Source: Viridilinea sp964592425 (GTDB taxonomy: Bacteria > Chloroflexota > Chloroflexia > Chloroflexales > Chloroflexaceae). Taken from it: a stretch of DNA of 64,000 bases. The stretch covers positions 124,001 to 188,000 of the forward strand of contig CAZQCG010000001.1 of the NCBI GenBank assembly GCA_964592425.1, given 5' to 3'. Below are positions 40,303-48,351 of this stretch, one piece after another. The first letter of the stretch is position 1, and the number at the start of each line of letters is the position of its first letter. A program made the position numbers and the translations under genes. The notes under the pieces were generated by a model. That model did not search any database, was not told the DNA's origin, and saw only the letters and a list, made by a program, of their open reading frames with translations.

Positions 40303-41442
40303 TCAGGATTGGCTACGCTGGGCATAGGCATGGGCCAATTGATCGATGTGTTTATGGGCAGTCCGGCGCAACGAGTAGGCCGTTGCACGCAACACATGCA
40401 GCAGGCCATCCTGTTCAAGCAGACGTAAATACAGGCTAGGCTGCTGGCTCAGGTCGGATGTCGGACGGGCGGAAAAGAGGGCTGGCACACCACAGGTGTA
40501 GCGAAGGATACGCTGCCGCAGGCCACGTAGACGGAGGCGATCCGGTAGTGGTACAGGCAGCGGTGCCTGGAGTAAGCTGTGGGCCAGATCAAGACTGATC
40601 GCCAGGGTCGTCAGTGCCCCAAGGTGGTGCGCACGCTCCAGCAGGTAGGCCCAGTCAAGCGTGGCCTGGTGGTATTGCAACAGGCGGGCGATGTCGGCAA
40701 CAAAACGAAGCCGCAGGGCCGAACGTGAGCGATGGATGGCCAGGTGAAGGAGAGTATCCTCAGGGGCCAGAATCAGCCCTTCACGCCCATGAATACACGC
40801 CGCCACGCGGCGCGCCCAGATCGGCGCAAAGTCAGGCACGAAGAAGGCCGCATCCCACAGGCCGTGATGCAACTCAAGGCAAACCTCCAAGGCGCCGACG
40901 CGCCGGAAATAGGGCGGATCATGAAAAGCGTGGAAACGCTCTTCAAACTTGGGCTTAGCTGCCTGGCGAAAGCCCAACCCTTGGAGAACCTCACGCGCAC
41001 GCACCAGATCAGCGGGCCGCACCAGCACATCCAGATCGCTAGAAGGTCGCAGAGCCAGGCTGCCGTAGAGCGTCTCAGAGAGCACCACGCCTTTTACCGG
41101 CAGCGCATCAATCTGCAGCGCAGCGAAGGCATCCAGCGTACGCACCAACTCATCAGCAAGAACTGTATTGCGTGTCAGCGTACCGTAAAAATGCTTGCGC
41201 GCCCGAGCAGCCCATGCAGCAGGAGGGCTGAACTGCGGCGCAAGCCCCTGAAGCGCTACGGTCAGCAGAGGCTGCACCTCATGCAGACGCGCCTGCTCCC
41301 AGAGTTGCTCCCAGCTGAGACCCTCGGCCAGCAATTGTAACAAGGCCTGGTCATCAGCCGCTGTACGCAGAGCGCGGGTGACATTCAAGAGGATCTGCTG
41401 GGCCTGGGTAAGCTGGCTCAGACTGGTTGTATCCGCAGGCAT
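40303..41442 (-). CDS. Nucleotidyltransferase-fold protein (NTP_transf_5 type)
   Basis: 379 residues. Seen: a helical N-terminus, then LPVKGVVLSETLYGSLALRP and the acidic motif SSDLDVLV (Asp136, Asp138), the signature of uncharacterised nucleotidyltransferases (PF14907-like). The His-rich middle (ERFHAFHDPP; ELHHGLWD) and LLHLAIHRSR are also typical. Family members recur beside PqqD and HprK-like kinase genes in peptide- and exosortase-associated clusters. Predicted to transfer a nucleotide to an unknown target; in this operon the small peptide or a carrier is a candidate (inference). It follows the ABC permease by five bases. Confidence 0.82.
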   Translation of the reverse strand: MPADTTSLSQLTQAQQILLNVTRALRTAADDQALLQLLAEGLSWEQLWEQARLHEVQPLLTVALQGLAPQFSPPAAWAARARKHFYGTLTRNTVLADELVRTLDAFAALQIDALPVKGVVLSETLYGSLALRPSSDLDVLVRPADLVRAREVLQGLGFRQAAKPKFEERFHAFHDPPYFRRVGALEVCLELHHGLWDAAFFVPDFAPIWARRVAACIHGREGLILAPEDTLLHLAIHRSRSALRLRFVADIARLLQYHQATLDWAYLLERAHHLGALTTLAISLDLAHSLLQAPLPVPLPDRLRLRGLRQRILRYTCGVPALFSARPTSDLSQQPSLYLRLLEQDGLLHVLRATAYSLRRTAHKHIDQLAHAYAQRSQS

Positions 41443-41447
41443 GGGAT

Positions 41448-42257
41448 TCAGTAGTGTGAAAGGCTGCCATCAACACGGGCAAATTGTACCGCAAAACGAC
41501 AGGCCAGGATACCCAGCGGAAAGAGCACCAGCGTTAGCCCGCCCAGCCAGAGAAAATCCGGCCAGAGCTGGGCAAAGCCCTCACCCACCAGCAACGAGCG
41601 TCGTAGGAGGGTAATGGCGTGGGTGAGGGGCAAGAGTTGAGCGATGGCAGCCAGCCAACCAGGCAAGACCTCGGTAGGATAGAAGACCCCCGCCAGGAGA
41701 ATGGCACTCAGGCGCACGATCCAGGCCCCGGCGTTGCTCATCTTCAGCAGAATGACAAGGCTGGCATTGAGTAGGCCCAGCGCATTAAAGCTGATCAGGG
41801 CAAGCCCAAAAGCTGCCAGGGCCACCGGCACATTCGCCGCACCCAGCTGCATACCCAGCACCCAGCCCAACCCCAGGTAGGCAAGCAGGCGTAGCGTGGC
41901 GGAAGTATAGCTCCAGAGTGAAGAGGAGATCAGAATGGTCACCAGGCTGCTTGGGCTAAGCATCAGCAATTCAAGCGTACCATTCATCTGGTCTTCACGC
42001 ACACGCGAGCCAATCGCAGTGACGCCGAGCAACATATAGTCGGACAAGGCAAGGCCGAGGATGACATAGGCGAGGTAGCTATTCCCATAATCTTGCAGGT
42101 AGCCCGTCGCCGCGCCCTCAAAGATACGCGACATGAACGAGTAGATCAGCACCGAGACGATCACGCTGCCGAGCTGCATCACAAAGCTGAATTTATAGCT
42201 CGCATCGTTGCGAAAGTCACGCAGCCAGAAGGCCAGCGGCACAGCGAGACGGGTCAT
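41448..42257 (-). CDS. ABC-2 type permease of the peptide operon
   Basis: 269 residues from the ATG at 42257, which overlaps the ATPase stop (TGATG) and is preceded by GGAGGTGA; a GTG one codon earlier is possible. Seen: six hydrophobic segments, the first after LRDFRNDASYKFSFVMQLG, then GSRVREDQMNGTLELLMLSP, the cytoplasmic signature of ABC-2 permeases, and ILLAGVFYPTEVLPGWLA. It should form an exporter with the adjacent ATPase. In this context the cargo may be the 33-residue peptide or its processed core, but polysaccharide or lipid export cannot be excluded given the neighbouring exopolysaccharide cluster. Confidence 0.9.
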   Translation of the reverse strand: MTRLAVPLAFWLRDFRNDASYKFSFVMQLGSVIVSVLIYSFMSRIFEGAATGYLQDYGNSYLAYVILGLALSDYMLLGVTAIGSRVREDQMNGTLELLMLSPSSLVTILISSSLWSYTSATLRLLAYLGLGWVLGMQLGAANVPVALAAFGLALISFNALGLLNASLVILLKMSNAGAWIVRLSAILLAGVFYPTEVLPGWLAAIAQLLPLTHAITLLRRSLLVGEGFAQLWPDFLWLGGLTLVLFPLGILACRFAVQFARVDGSLSHY

Positions 42258-43288
42258 CACGAGATCACCTCCTCAGGTGGCGCTGCCTCACCTAGCGTGT
42301 GGACATAGATCTGCTCAGTGCTAGCCTGCCGCGTGGTACAGCCGTAGATCGCTACACCATGGCTCACCAGCAAGTGCAAAACCGCCGCAAGCACTGGGCC
42401 CTCTTCGCGCAGGGCCAGGTCGAGGATTGCGAGCCCCTCGTGCTCAAGGCGAGTCAGGGTCAACCCTACGACCCCAGGCAGGCGCTCCAAAGCTGCGGGG
42501 GTGTGCTCCGGCAGCTCGCGCACGCGCAACTCACACTGAATACCCAGCGCCAGGCTCGAGCGGATCTCACTAATCGTGCCCTCAGCGACCACCTGGCCAC
42601 GGCGAATGAAGATCACCCGGTCGCACAACTCTTCAACCTCAGCCATTGAGTGGGTCGCCAGCAAGACTGTGCAGCCCAGTTCACCGATGATATAGTCGGT
42701 AATCAACTGGCGCACCGCCCGCGCCGAGATCGGGTCGAGCGAGCGGGTCGGCTCGTCCATAAAGATCACCTGCGGGCTACCGAGCAAGCCACGGGCGATG
42801 GCCAGCCGCTGGCGCATGCCGCTTGAATAGGTACGAAAGGGGCGATCAGCATGCTCGCTCAGATTGACCTGGCCTAGCAGTTGCTCAATCTGGTGCGCAG
42901 CCTCACTCCGCGGCATATGGCGCAGGGCAGCAAAGAAGGCCAGGTTCTGGCGACCCGTCAGGCGCCAGTAGAACGAGCGCTCTTCGCCGCTCACCAGCCC
43001 GATCATGCGACGCACCTGATCACTCTGGCTGACCAGATCATAACCACAGATCCGTGCAGTGCCCGCTGTCGGCAGCAGCGTCGTCGTCAGCATCTTGATC
43101 AGGGTTGTCTTGCCGGCACCATTCTGACCTAACAGGCCAAAAAGCGTCCGCGGGGCTATCGAGAAAGAGACCCCGTCAACTGCGGTATGCTCAGCCCGTC
43201 GCCAGGGCGAGAGCAACACATCGCGGTAGGTATAGAGCTTACGAAAGCGTTTGACCAGCCCCTGGGCCTCAATCGCTGGAGCATGCAT
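42257..43288 (-). CDS. ABC transporter ATPase of the peptide operon
   Basis: 343 residues from the ATG at 43288; an ATG at 43342 in frame would place the UUCG hairpin inside the gene and is less likely. Seen: LVKRFRKLYTYRDVLLSPWR, Walker A GQNGAGKTT at 54-62, LVSGEERSFYWRLTGRQNL, signature YSSGMRQRLAIARGL, VIFMDEPTRSLDP, LATHSMAEVEELCDR, and a C-terminal ~90-residue extension ending in STEQIYVHTLG. The pattern is that of DrrA/NatA-type ATPases for ABC-2 exporters. It follows the peptide gene by 90 bases that hold a stable hairpin. Confidence 0.92.
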   Translation of the reverse strand: MHAPAIEAQGLVKRFRKLYTYRDVLLSPWRRAEHTAVDGVSFSIAPRTLFGLLGQNGAGKTTLIKMLTTTLLPTAGTARICGYDLVSQSDQVRRMIGLVSGEERSFYWRLTGRQNLAFFAALRHMPRSEAAHQIEQLLGQVNLSEHADRPFRTYSSGMRQRLAIARGLLGSPQVIFMDEPTRSLDPISARAVRQLITDYIIGELGCTVLLATHSMAEVEELCDRVIFIRRGQVVAEGTISEIRSSLALGIQCELRVRELPEHTPAALERLPGVVGLTLTRLEHEGLAILDLALREEGPVLAAVLHLLVSHGVAIYGCTTRQASTEQIYVHTLGEAAPPEEVIS

Positions 43289-43314
43289 ACCCGATCCACC
43301 ATCTCTCAGCAGCA

Positions 43315-43340
43315 GAAGACGGTCTCGAAAGACCGTCTTC
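43315..43340 (-). terminator. UUCG-capped hairpin after the peptide gene
   Basis: Perfect 11-bp stem GAAGACGGTCT / AGACCGTCTTC with a UUCG loop (minus strand), 38 bases after the peptide stop. UUCG tetraloops make very stable hairpins. No U tract follows, so it more likely protects the peptide mRNA or causes partial termination before the ABC genes. Confidence 0.65.
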
Positions 43341-43378
43341 ATGCTACACCGAACAGATATCCGTCGTGCTACAGAGCC

Positions 43379-43480
43379 TTAGTAAGGCTCGGTGCAATAA
43401 TCCGCGCAGACGGCAGCCTCCGCGGTCAGCTCCTCGACCGTATAGGTAGCGAGAACTTCAGGCTTCTCGTACAGCTCCAT
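43379..43480 (-). CDS. Putative 33-residue RiPP-like precursor peptide
   Basis: Seen: ATG at 43480 with an almost perfect ribosome site GAGGAGGTGA five bases upstream; TAA at 43379. The peptide starts MELYEKPEVLATYTVEELTA and has Cys25 and Cys29 (CADYC) and ends TEPY. The Tyr-x-x-Pro at 4-7 followed by hydrophobics resembles the leader motif recognised by PqqD-like proteins in lasso-peptide systems; Ala20-Glu21-Ala22 is an AxA-type site for an S26-like peptidase, which would leave an 11-residue core AVCADYCTEPY (inference). It overlaps the 3' end of the peptidase gene by 23 bases in another frame. A palindrome GAGCCTTA/TAAGGCTC (43374-43390) spans its stop. No matching precursor family can be named from sequence alone. 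Confidence 0.7.
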   Translation of the reverse strand: MELYEKPEVLATYTVEELTAEAAVCADYCTEPY

Positions 43481-44069
43481 GCAAATCACCTCCTCTCAGC
43501 GGGGATTGACTATATCTCGCTACCAGACGTGCCGGGAAGAGCACCACCTGGGTAACGAACCGTGCCAGCGGCGGGATGCTCTGACGAGCACGAGGCCGCA
43601 TCGGGCCAGGAAGAAGCTGGGCCAGGCGGCCCGCAGCAACGGCAGCGCGGGCGTTCCAGCGCGAAAGAAGCGCAATCAGACGAGCCGAGCGACCACTGGT
43701 GCCATAGGAACTGGCAGGGCTACCCACAGGCTGGATGGCCCGCACCACGCCAAGCACCTCGTCGGCGCTGATGGGTTGATCACAGAAGGGCTCGGCATCA
43801 CCTTTGGTCAAGAGCTGGCACCTGGCGGCGCTCGGAAGAACTGCAACAATACGATGGGCGACCAGGCGATTATGGCGGGCAAAGAGGACAATCATGCCGG
43901 GCTGCAACTCGTGGTGGTCGAAATTGACCAGCAGACGGGTGCCGGGACGGATCAGCGGGAGCATGCTCTTGCCGCTAGCGCTAAGCCAGGCCTCCTGGCC
44001 AGCCTCGCGGTAGGCGGCAATCAGGCCAAGCCGTGCCTGAGCGGCAAGCTGGCGGCTCTGATCAACCAC
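43458..44069 (-). CDS. S26/S24-type signal-peptidase-like protein
   Basis: 203 residues; GTG start with GGAGG six bases upstream, overlapping the kinase stop. Seen: SGKSMLPLIRPG at 32-43 with catalytic Ser35 and the AHRIV...LLTKGDA segment with the catalytic Lys89, the Ser/Lys dyad layout of signal peptidase I; but there is no N-terminal membrane helix. The C-terminal ~70 residues are basic and partly hydrophobic (LARFVTQVVLFPARLVARY) and may bind the membrane. Family members (S24/S26) are often clustered with HprK-like and PqqD genes. Role proposed: cleavage of the peptide leader at an AxA site (inference). Confidence 0.85.
   Translation of the reverse strand: MVDQSRQLAAQARLGLIAAYREAGQEAWLSASGKSMLPLIRPGTRLLVNFDHHELQPGMIVLFARHNRLVAHRIVAVLPSAARCQLLTKGDAEPFCDQPISADEVLGVVRAIQPVGSPASSYGTSGRSARLIALLSRWNARAAVAAGRLAQLLPGPMRPRARQSIPPLARFVTQVVLFPARLVARYSQSPLRGGDLHGAVREA
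43486..43495 (-). promoter_or_regulatory. Strong ribosome site of the precursor peptide
   Basis: GAGGAGGTGA on the minus strand, complementary to the 16S 3' end over nine to ten bases, five bases before the ATG at 43480, within the coding end of the peptidase gene. It argues that the short frame is translated at a high rate. Confidence 0.75.
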
Positions 44070-44979
44070 GTTGAGCCTCCATCCACTCGGTCACGGCAGC
44101 AGCAGTGCGATCCAGGGCCCCAACCCGCAGACTAGCACAGGCAACCCCTGTCAGCATCTCGCCCAAGGTGGCAAGGCTGGCCTCAAAATCAATGGCGGCG
44201 GCCCATGTACCTTTCAGCAACTCCAGGGCTGTCTGGGCCGCAGGCAAGGGACTGATCAGCGGTGGGCGGGCGGGGTCGGGGGTGCCGTCGAGCAAGAGCA
44301 CGGCGGCAGGGCGGGCCGGGGCGGCGGCGACACCTGGCCAAGCGTGGGCCAGGTCGCTCAGCGAAACAGCCCATTCCAGGCCACCACCGAGCTGTGCAGG
44401 CGGCGTCGTGCTAACAAAGGCCAACTCAGGGATCAACCCAAGGGTGGGGCGGCGCAGATGGAGGCTACGTGGGTAGGGTTGCAGGTAGCCACTGCGGCGC
44501 TCAAGCAGGGCGAACTCATCGGAGAGCAACTGCCAGCCCTGGCGGACGAGGCCAAGGGTAAGGGTGGTTTTGCCCTGGCCGCTGCGTCCGGCGATGATCA
44601 AGGCGCGATCCTGCTGCACCACCGCCCCGGCATGAATGGCATAGAGCCCACGGCGATACCAGGCGTGCAGGAGTTGGCGCACCAACTGCTGGAAGAGGGC
44701 AATCAGGGCAGTGTGCTGATTAGGAAGGCCGGTCGTCACAGCTTCAGCGGTGTGAAGGCTGTAGCTAGCGTCGGCCTCAGCGCAGACAGATAGCTTGATC
44801 AGCGGAACTGCGGGTTGCTCAGCCAGGCGAAAAGCGGCATAGCTGGCCTCGACCTGGTCAAGGATGGCTGGGTCATTGCTTGCAATCAGCGTCTCAACCC
44901 CTGCGATACAGTAGCCACGCGCCTCAGCGACGACGGCTGGAGCAAATTCAGGTTGAAGTGTGGCGCTGAAGCGAGTCAA
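44062..44979 (-). CDS. HprK-related kinase
   Basis: 305 residues; TTG start overlapping the pqqD-like stop as TTGA. Seen: GLYAIHAGAVV, Walker A GRSGQGKTT at 131-139, and LLSDEFALLE at 151-160, the pattern of HPr-kinase-like proteins lacking the N-terminal regulatory domain; the C-terminal half is Ala/Pro-rich and divergent. HPr itself is not encoded nearby. Family knowledge: relatives phosphorylate lasso peptides in some clusters, and HprK-related/PqqD-like pairs occur in conserved systems of unknown function (HPr-rel-A type). Phosphorylation of the small peptide is a plausible but untested role. Confidence 0.82.
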   Translation of the reverse strand: MTRFSATLQPEFAPAVVAEARGYCIAGVETLIASNDPAILDQVEASYAAFRLAEQPAVPLIKLSVCAEADASYSLHTAEAVTTGLPNQHTALIALFQQLVRQLLHAWYRRGLYAIHAGAVVQQDRALIIAGRSGQGKTTLTLGLVRQGWQLLSDEFALLERRSGYLQPYPRSLHLRRPTLGLIPELAFVSTTPPAQLGGGLEWAVSLSDLAHAWPGVAAAPARPAAVLLLDGTPDPARPPLISPLPAAQTALELLKGTWAAAIDFEASLATLGEMLTGVACASLRVGALDRTAAAVTEWMEAQRG

Positions 44980-45254
44980 GATGGCAAGCCTTCCAGAAGC
45001 TGCAACTCAGCGAAGCGCTGCAAAACCGCAATCACATCTGCCTGAACCGTCTCAGGGGCCAGATTGTACGACTGGGCAAAACGGGCGATGATCCCGTCAA
45101 GGCTAGTTGCACCGTCACAAAACTCCCAGACCCGCCCCGCCGAGCTATTGATCACATGGGTCTTGCCGAGTTGCTGGTCGTGAAGGATGACTTCGCGACC
45201 AACGCGCTGCAGCGTTACACGGGGCTTACGAACCGGCATCAGGTCAGACTGCAT
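44976..45254 (-). CDS. PqqD-like peptide-binding protein (RRE)
   Basis: 92 residues; ATG at 45254 (GGAAGG very close) or at 45239. Seen: KPRVTLQRVGREVILHDQ followed by the signature HVINSSAGRVWEFCDGATS and a helical end (ETVQADVIAVLQRFAELQLL), the fold of the RiPP recognition element that binds leader peptides. First gene of the operon, with a promoter 56-83 bases upstream. Its presence beside a YxxP-type small peptide supports a peptide-modification pathway; no radical-SAM partner is found within the operon. Confidence 0.88.
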   Translation of the reverse strand: MQSDLMPVRKPRVTLQRVGREVILHDQQLGKTHVINSSAGRVWEFCDGATSLDGIIARFAQSYNLAPETVQADVIAVLQRFAELQLLEGLPS

Positions 45255-45309
45255 ACCTTCCGTGTTTCCGTCGTGATAGTTTTGGTTAGCTATGGGACGT
45301 TTGTAGAAT

Positions 45310-45337
45310 ACTATAGATTCCCAGGTTCGTGTGTAAA
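45310..45337 (-). promoter_or_regulatory. Promoter of the PqqD-HprK-peptide operon
   Basis: Minus strand TTTACA (45337-45332) and TATAGT (45315-45310), spacer 16, each hexamer 5 of 6 to consensus, 56 bases upstream of the pqqD-like ATG and within the 90-base gap after the polymerase gene. It allows expression apart from the exopolysaccharide genes. Confidence 0.65.
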
Positions 45338-45344
45338 CATCTCG

Positions 45345-46877
45345 TCATCCACGCAGATAGGCAATGTCATTCTGATCATCCCGCACCAGGGCAGACGAGG
45401 CCAGGCGTGCCTGGAGCGGCTTTTGCACGATCAGGAAGCCATGTATGAGGGCCAGCAAGAACCAGAAATAGCGCTGGTAGGAGAGGTGCAAAAAGATAGC
45501 CGTGAACATATAGAAGATCAGGCTCATCAGCAGTGCCGTGGCCGTGTGAGCCATTTCGAGCGAACGAGGCTGCCAGAAATGGCGGGCCTGCCAGAGTTCA
45601 ACCATACTCAGCACCAATATGCTGAGCATCACTCCCAGCCCGATCAGACCCAGGTCGGCGGCGGTTTCGAGGTAGAGGTTATGGGCACGCCGGTTTTCGG
45701 TGAAGTAGCGAATACCGAGCGTATTGGCATATTGACGCGAGTAGCGCTGATAGTACTGACCCGGCCCGACGCCAAGGGCGGGATGATCGAGTACCACATA
45801 CAAAGCCGCCAGGTTCGAGGTCGTGCGCCCACGCAGGGCACCATCGGCGGCTTCGCCCTGATCTGAGACGAGACCTTCCAGACCCTGAAGCGAGGTAAGG
45901 CGCACCACGAAATCCGGCGCGACCGCAACGATCAGCACAATCCCGATCAGGCCGATCAGCATGGCCTGGCTTATGCGCAGGTAGCGCCAGAGCACCATCA
46001 GCCCGAAGAGGCCGATCAGGGCCACGGCCGCCCCGCGAGAGAAACTCAGGGCCACGCCGACCAGGATCAGGCCGCTGGTGAGCGCTGCAAAGAGCCAACC
46101 GGCCCGACTGCGCTCGCTGAAGAGGCGAAAGACACCCAGCGGAAGGAGGACGCCCAGAATTTGAGCGTAGCGGTTCGCATCGCCGATCGGGCCTTCGAGG
46201 CGGGGCCGTAGCGTGGTGTCAGTGACCGTCTCACCCACCACAAAGCCTTCCATATTGACCTGGGCAAAACCACCATAGGCATTGGTATAGTCACGGGTCA
46301 ACTCCTGGTAGAGGGAGAGACCACCCATGATTGCACCAGACAGAAGTAGGATCGAGATCACGCGGTGCAGGATGTTGAACGAGCGGATGACGTTGACCAT
46401 CAAGAAGTAGAGCAGCAACCCTTCGCTGAGGTAGTTGATCATTACGGCCATTGAGGACTGCACACTGCCGTTGACGATGGCTGAGGTCAGCATTACCAAC
46501 ATATAGAGCAGCATCAGCGGGATGAGGCGGGTGAAGACAATAGGCTGGTGGTGGATAATCAAGTAACTGGCGAGAGGCAGCGCCAGGATTAGGGCCACAC
46601 TGCCGGAGACAAGCGAGGAAATGCCATAGAACTGGCTCACAACGACCAACACATTGCCATAGAGCAGGAAGGCGAAGGTGAGGGTTGCCAGCATCGGGCG
46701 GGCCAACATGAGCAGGAGCAGGCCCGCGCCGATCAGCGCACCAAGCACCAGCAGGGGAGGGAAGGTGGCCATGGCCACGCCTACCAGCACCGCCGCCAGC
46801 ATGAGGACAGCCATACCTAGCACACGTTGAAGGGCAAAACGCTGCATAAAGGTTGCAGCGTTGTCAGGGTTGCGCAT
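45345..46877 (-). CDS. O-antigen ligase/polymerase-type membrane protein (Wzy)
   Basis: 510 residues from the ATG at 46877 (GAGGAA seven bases upstream). Seen: about eleven or twelve hydrophobic segments and, at about 370-410, a large loop with HPALGVGPGQYYQRYSRQYA and RRAHNLYLETAADLGLIGLG, the Wzy_C motif of O-antigen ligases and polysaccharide polymerases. Also FSRGAAVALIGLFGL earlier. It would polymerise the repeat units flipped by the Wzx protein of this cluster. Its start overlaps nothing but lies 14 bases after the lyase-like stop. Confidence 0.88.
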   Translation of the reverse strand: MRNPDNAATFMQRFALQRVLGMAVLMLAAVLVGVAMATFPPLLVLGALIGAGLLLLMLARPMLATLTFAFLLYGNVLVVVSQFYGISSLVSGSVALILALPLASYLIIHHQPIVFTRLIPLMLLYMLVMLTSAIVNGSVQSSMAVMINYLSEGLLLYFLMVNVIRSFNILHRVISILLLSGAIMGGLSLYQELTRDYTNAYGGFAQVNMEGFVVGETVTDTTLRPRLEGPIGDANRYAQILGVLLPLGVFRLFSERSRAGWLFAALTSGLILVGVALSFSRGAAVALIGLFGLMVLWRYLRISQAMLIGLIGIVLIVAVAPDFVVRLTSLQGLEGLVSDQGEAADGALRGRTTSNLAALYVVLDHPALGVGPGQYYQRYSRQYANTLGIRYFTENRRAHNLYLETAADLGLIGLGVMLSILVLSMVELWQARHFWQPRSLEMAHTATALLMSLIFYMFTAIFLHLSYQRYFWFLLALIHGFLIVQKPLQARLASSALVRDDQNDIAYLRG

Positions 46878-46891
46878 AGAATGCTTCCTCA

Positions 46892-48334
46892 CTATGAGCG
46901 GATCAGGGGTAAAAGGGTCTGGGGGATCGGCGCACTATGGCTCAATAAACCAAAACAGAGATCCTGGGCACACTCCAGACGCGCATCCAGGTACTGTGTC
47001 CAATGTTGTACCTGACCCAGACGGCCATGGCGTGCATAATAACGGTAGGCCACCCACAACGACGAGGCATTGCGCCATTCCATATCGGCATCAACAATGA
47101 TCGCGTTGATTGCCCGCTCGACCGAACCGCGCCCTGGTTTCAGGGCCACGCGACGCTCAATACCCTCAGGGTCAAGATAGGTGAAACGCGGCAGGTCACG
47201 CAGATCGACGTTGTCGTAGCAGGTGTGGCTGCCCCGACGCAGCATCAATTCACACTGCTGGATCAGGTTGCTCAAATGCAGTTGTGGATAGTTCTCATAC
47301 TCCTCGCCATAGCGCAGTGTATTACAGTAGCTGGTTCGGCGCGCCTCATCGGGAATGATCCCGCGCTCACTGATCTGTGATTTGACCGGTGGTAGATCAG
47401 AATTCTGGTTGATGGTGAGATAATCACACGACTCCCCGGTATAGTCGACGCGATAGCCGTTGATCCGATCAAGCATCAACTGGTTAGCATACTGGTAAGC
47501 CTGGGCAGGGCTGAGTGAGCGATTCTCGCCGTTGAAGAGCTGGACAGGGTGGCGATGCAGCAAGCGCAGATCAGGGCGATCCCAGAGGTAATCGGCGATA
47601 TAGGCTGTGGCCGTGGTAGCAGCAGCGCCCCAGTTGTTGGTACGACGACTGGCCGTCCATGAAATGACATAGTAGGGATTCTTGACCAGCCAGTTCTGCA
47701 AGCGGTTTTTGCATCGACCGTTGGCCTGGGTTGGATCGCCATAGATTGTGGTGGCCGGACCACGACAGGTGCGCCCGGCCCAGTACGTCTCGATCAGATC
47801 AGCCGCAGCGACCAACTCGGGAATGCCCCAGGCAAAGTTGAGCTGGCACTGCTCGAAGCGCTCCTCACGGCTGTCGGAGAGCTGCACGACCTCTTGCATA
47901 ATGCGGGTGAGGATGGCGGCGGTCTCTTCGGCATAACGCTGCTCGCCGGTGAGATGGAAGGCCAGCGCCCGGGCATAGAGTCTGGGCGTCCCGCCCTCGT
48001 TATCGATCCAGGCTGGCTGGTCAGCATCGGGGCAAGTGGGCATCGCGGCAAGGGCATAGTCCCAGGGTTGATTGGCCAGGGCGATCACTTCGCTGACGGC
48101 CGTAGCCAGGGGCTCACGTCCACGGGCGGCCAGGTCACGAATGAGGGCCAACTCCTGGGGGCTGGTCTGGTAGCCCCGTGGGGCGGGCGGCTCCGCCGCA
48201 GGGGAAATCAGCGTCGGCGTTATGGCAGGGGGGATCGGGGTGTCCAGAGTGAGGGGCGGCGCGACACTACAAGCCTGACTCAACAACAACGTGATCAGGC
48301 TAATGGTGCTGAGCATATGTCCAAGTTGAATCAT
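46892..48334 (-). CDS. Secreted alginate-lyase-like lipoprotein
   Basis: 480 residues. Seen: signal peptide with lipobox LLLSQAC (lipid Cys about 22), a Pro/Thr linker, then an all-helical domain: PWDYALAAMPTCPDADQPAW, YARALAFHLTGEQRYAEETA, SWTASRRTNNWGAAATTATA and a later ADMEWRNASSLWVAYRYYARHG. The layout resembles the (a/a) toroid of alginate lyases (PF05426-like), with NNWG at the place of the catalytic Asn region. Nine or more Cys suggest disulfides outside the cell. In the cluster it could trim or release the exopolysaccharide (inference); lyase activity on a given polymer cannot be read. Confidence 0.72.
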   Translation of the reverse strand: MIQLGHMLSTISLITLLLSQACSVAPPLTLDTPIPPAITPTLISPAAEPPAPRGYQTSPQELALIRDLAARGREPLATAVSEVIALANQPWDYALAAMPTCPDADQPAWIDNEGGTPRLYARALAFHLTGEQRYAEETAAILTRIMQEVVQLSDSREERFEQCQLNFAWGIPELVAAADLIETYWAGRTCRGPATTIYGDPTQANGRCKNRLQNWLVKNPYYVISWTASRRTNNWGAAATTATAYIADYLWDRPDLRLLHRHPVQLFNGENRSLSPAQAYQYANQLMLDRINGYRVDYTGESCDYLTINQNSDLPPVKSQISERGIIPDEARRTSYCNTLRYGEEYENYPQLHLSNLIQQCELMLRRGSHTCYDNVDLRDLPRFTYLDPEGIERRVALKPGRGSVERAINAIIVDADMEWRNASSLWVAYRYYARHGRLGQVQHWTQYLDARLECAQDLCFGLLSHSAPIPQTLLPLIRS

Positions 48335-48351
48335 AGGCAGAGTAACGAGTC

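Noticed and set aside
40303..45254. Lasso-peptide gene cluster
   Set aside because: The YxxP leader-like start, PqqD-like protein and HprK-like kinase fit, but the asparagine-synthetase-like cyclase and transglutaminase-like B2 protease are absent in the window.
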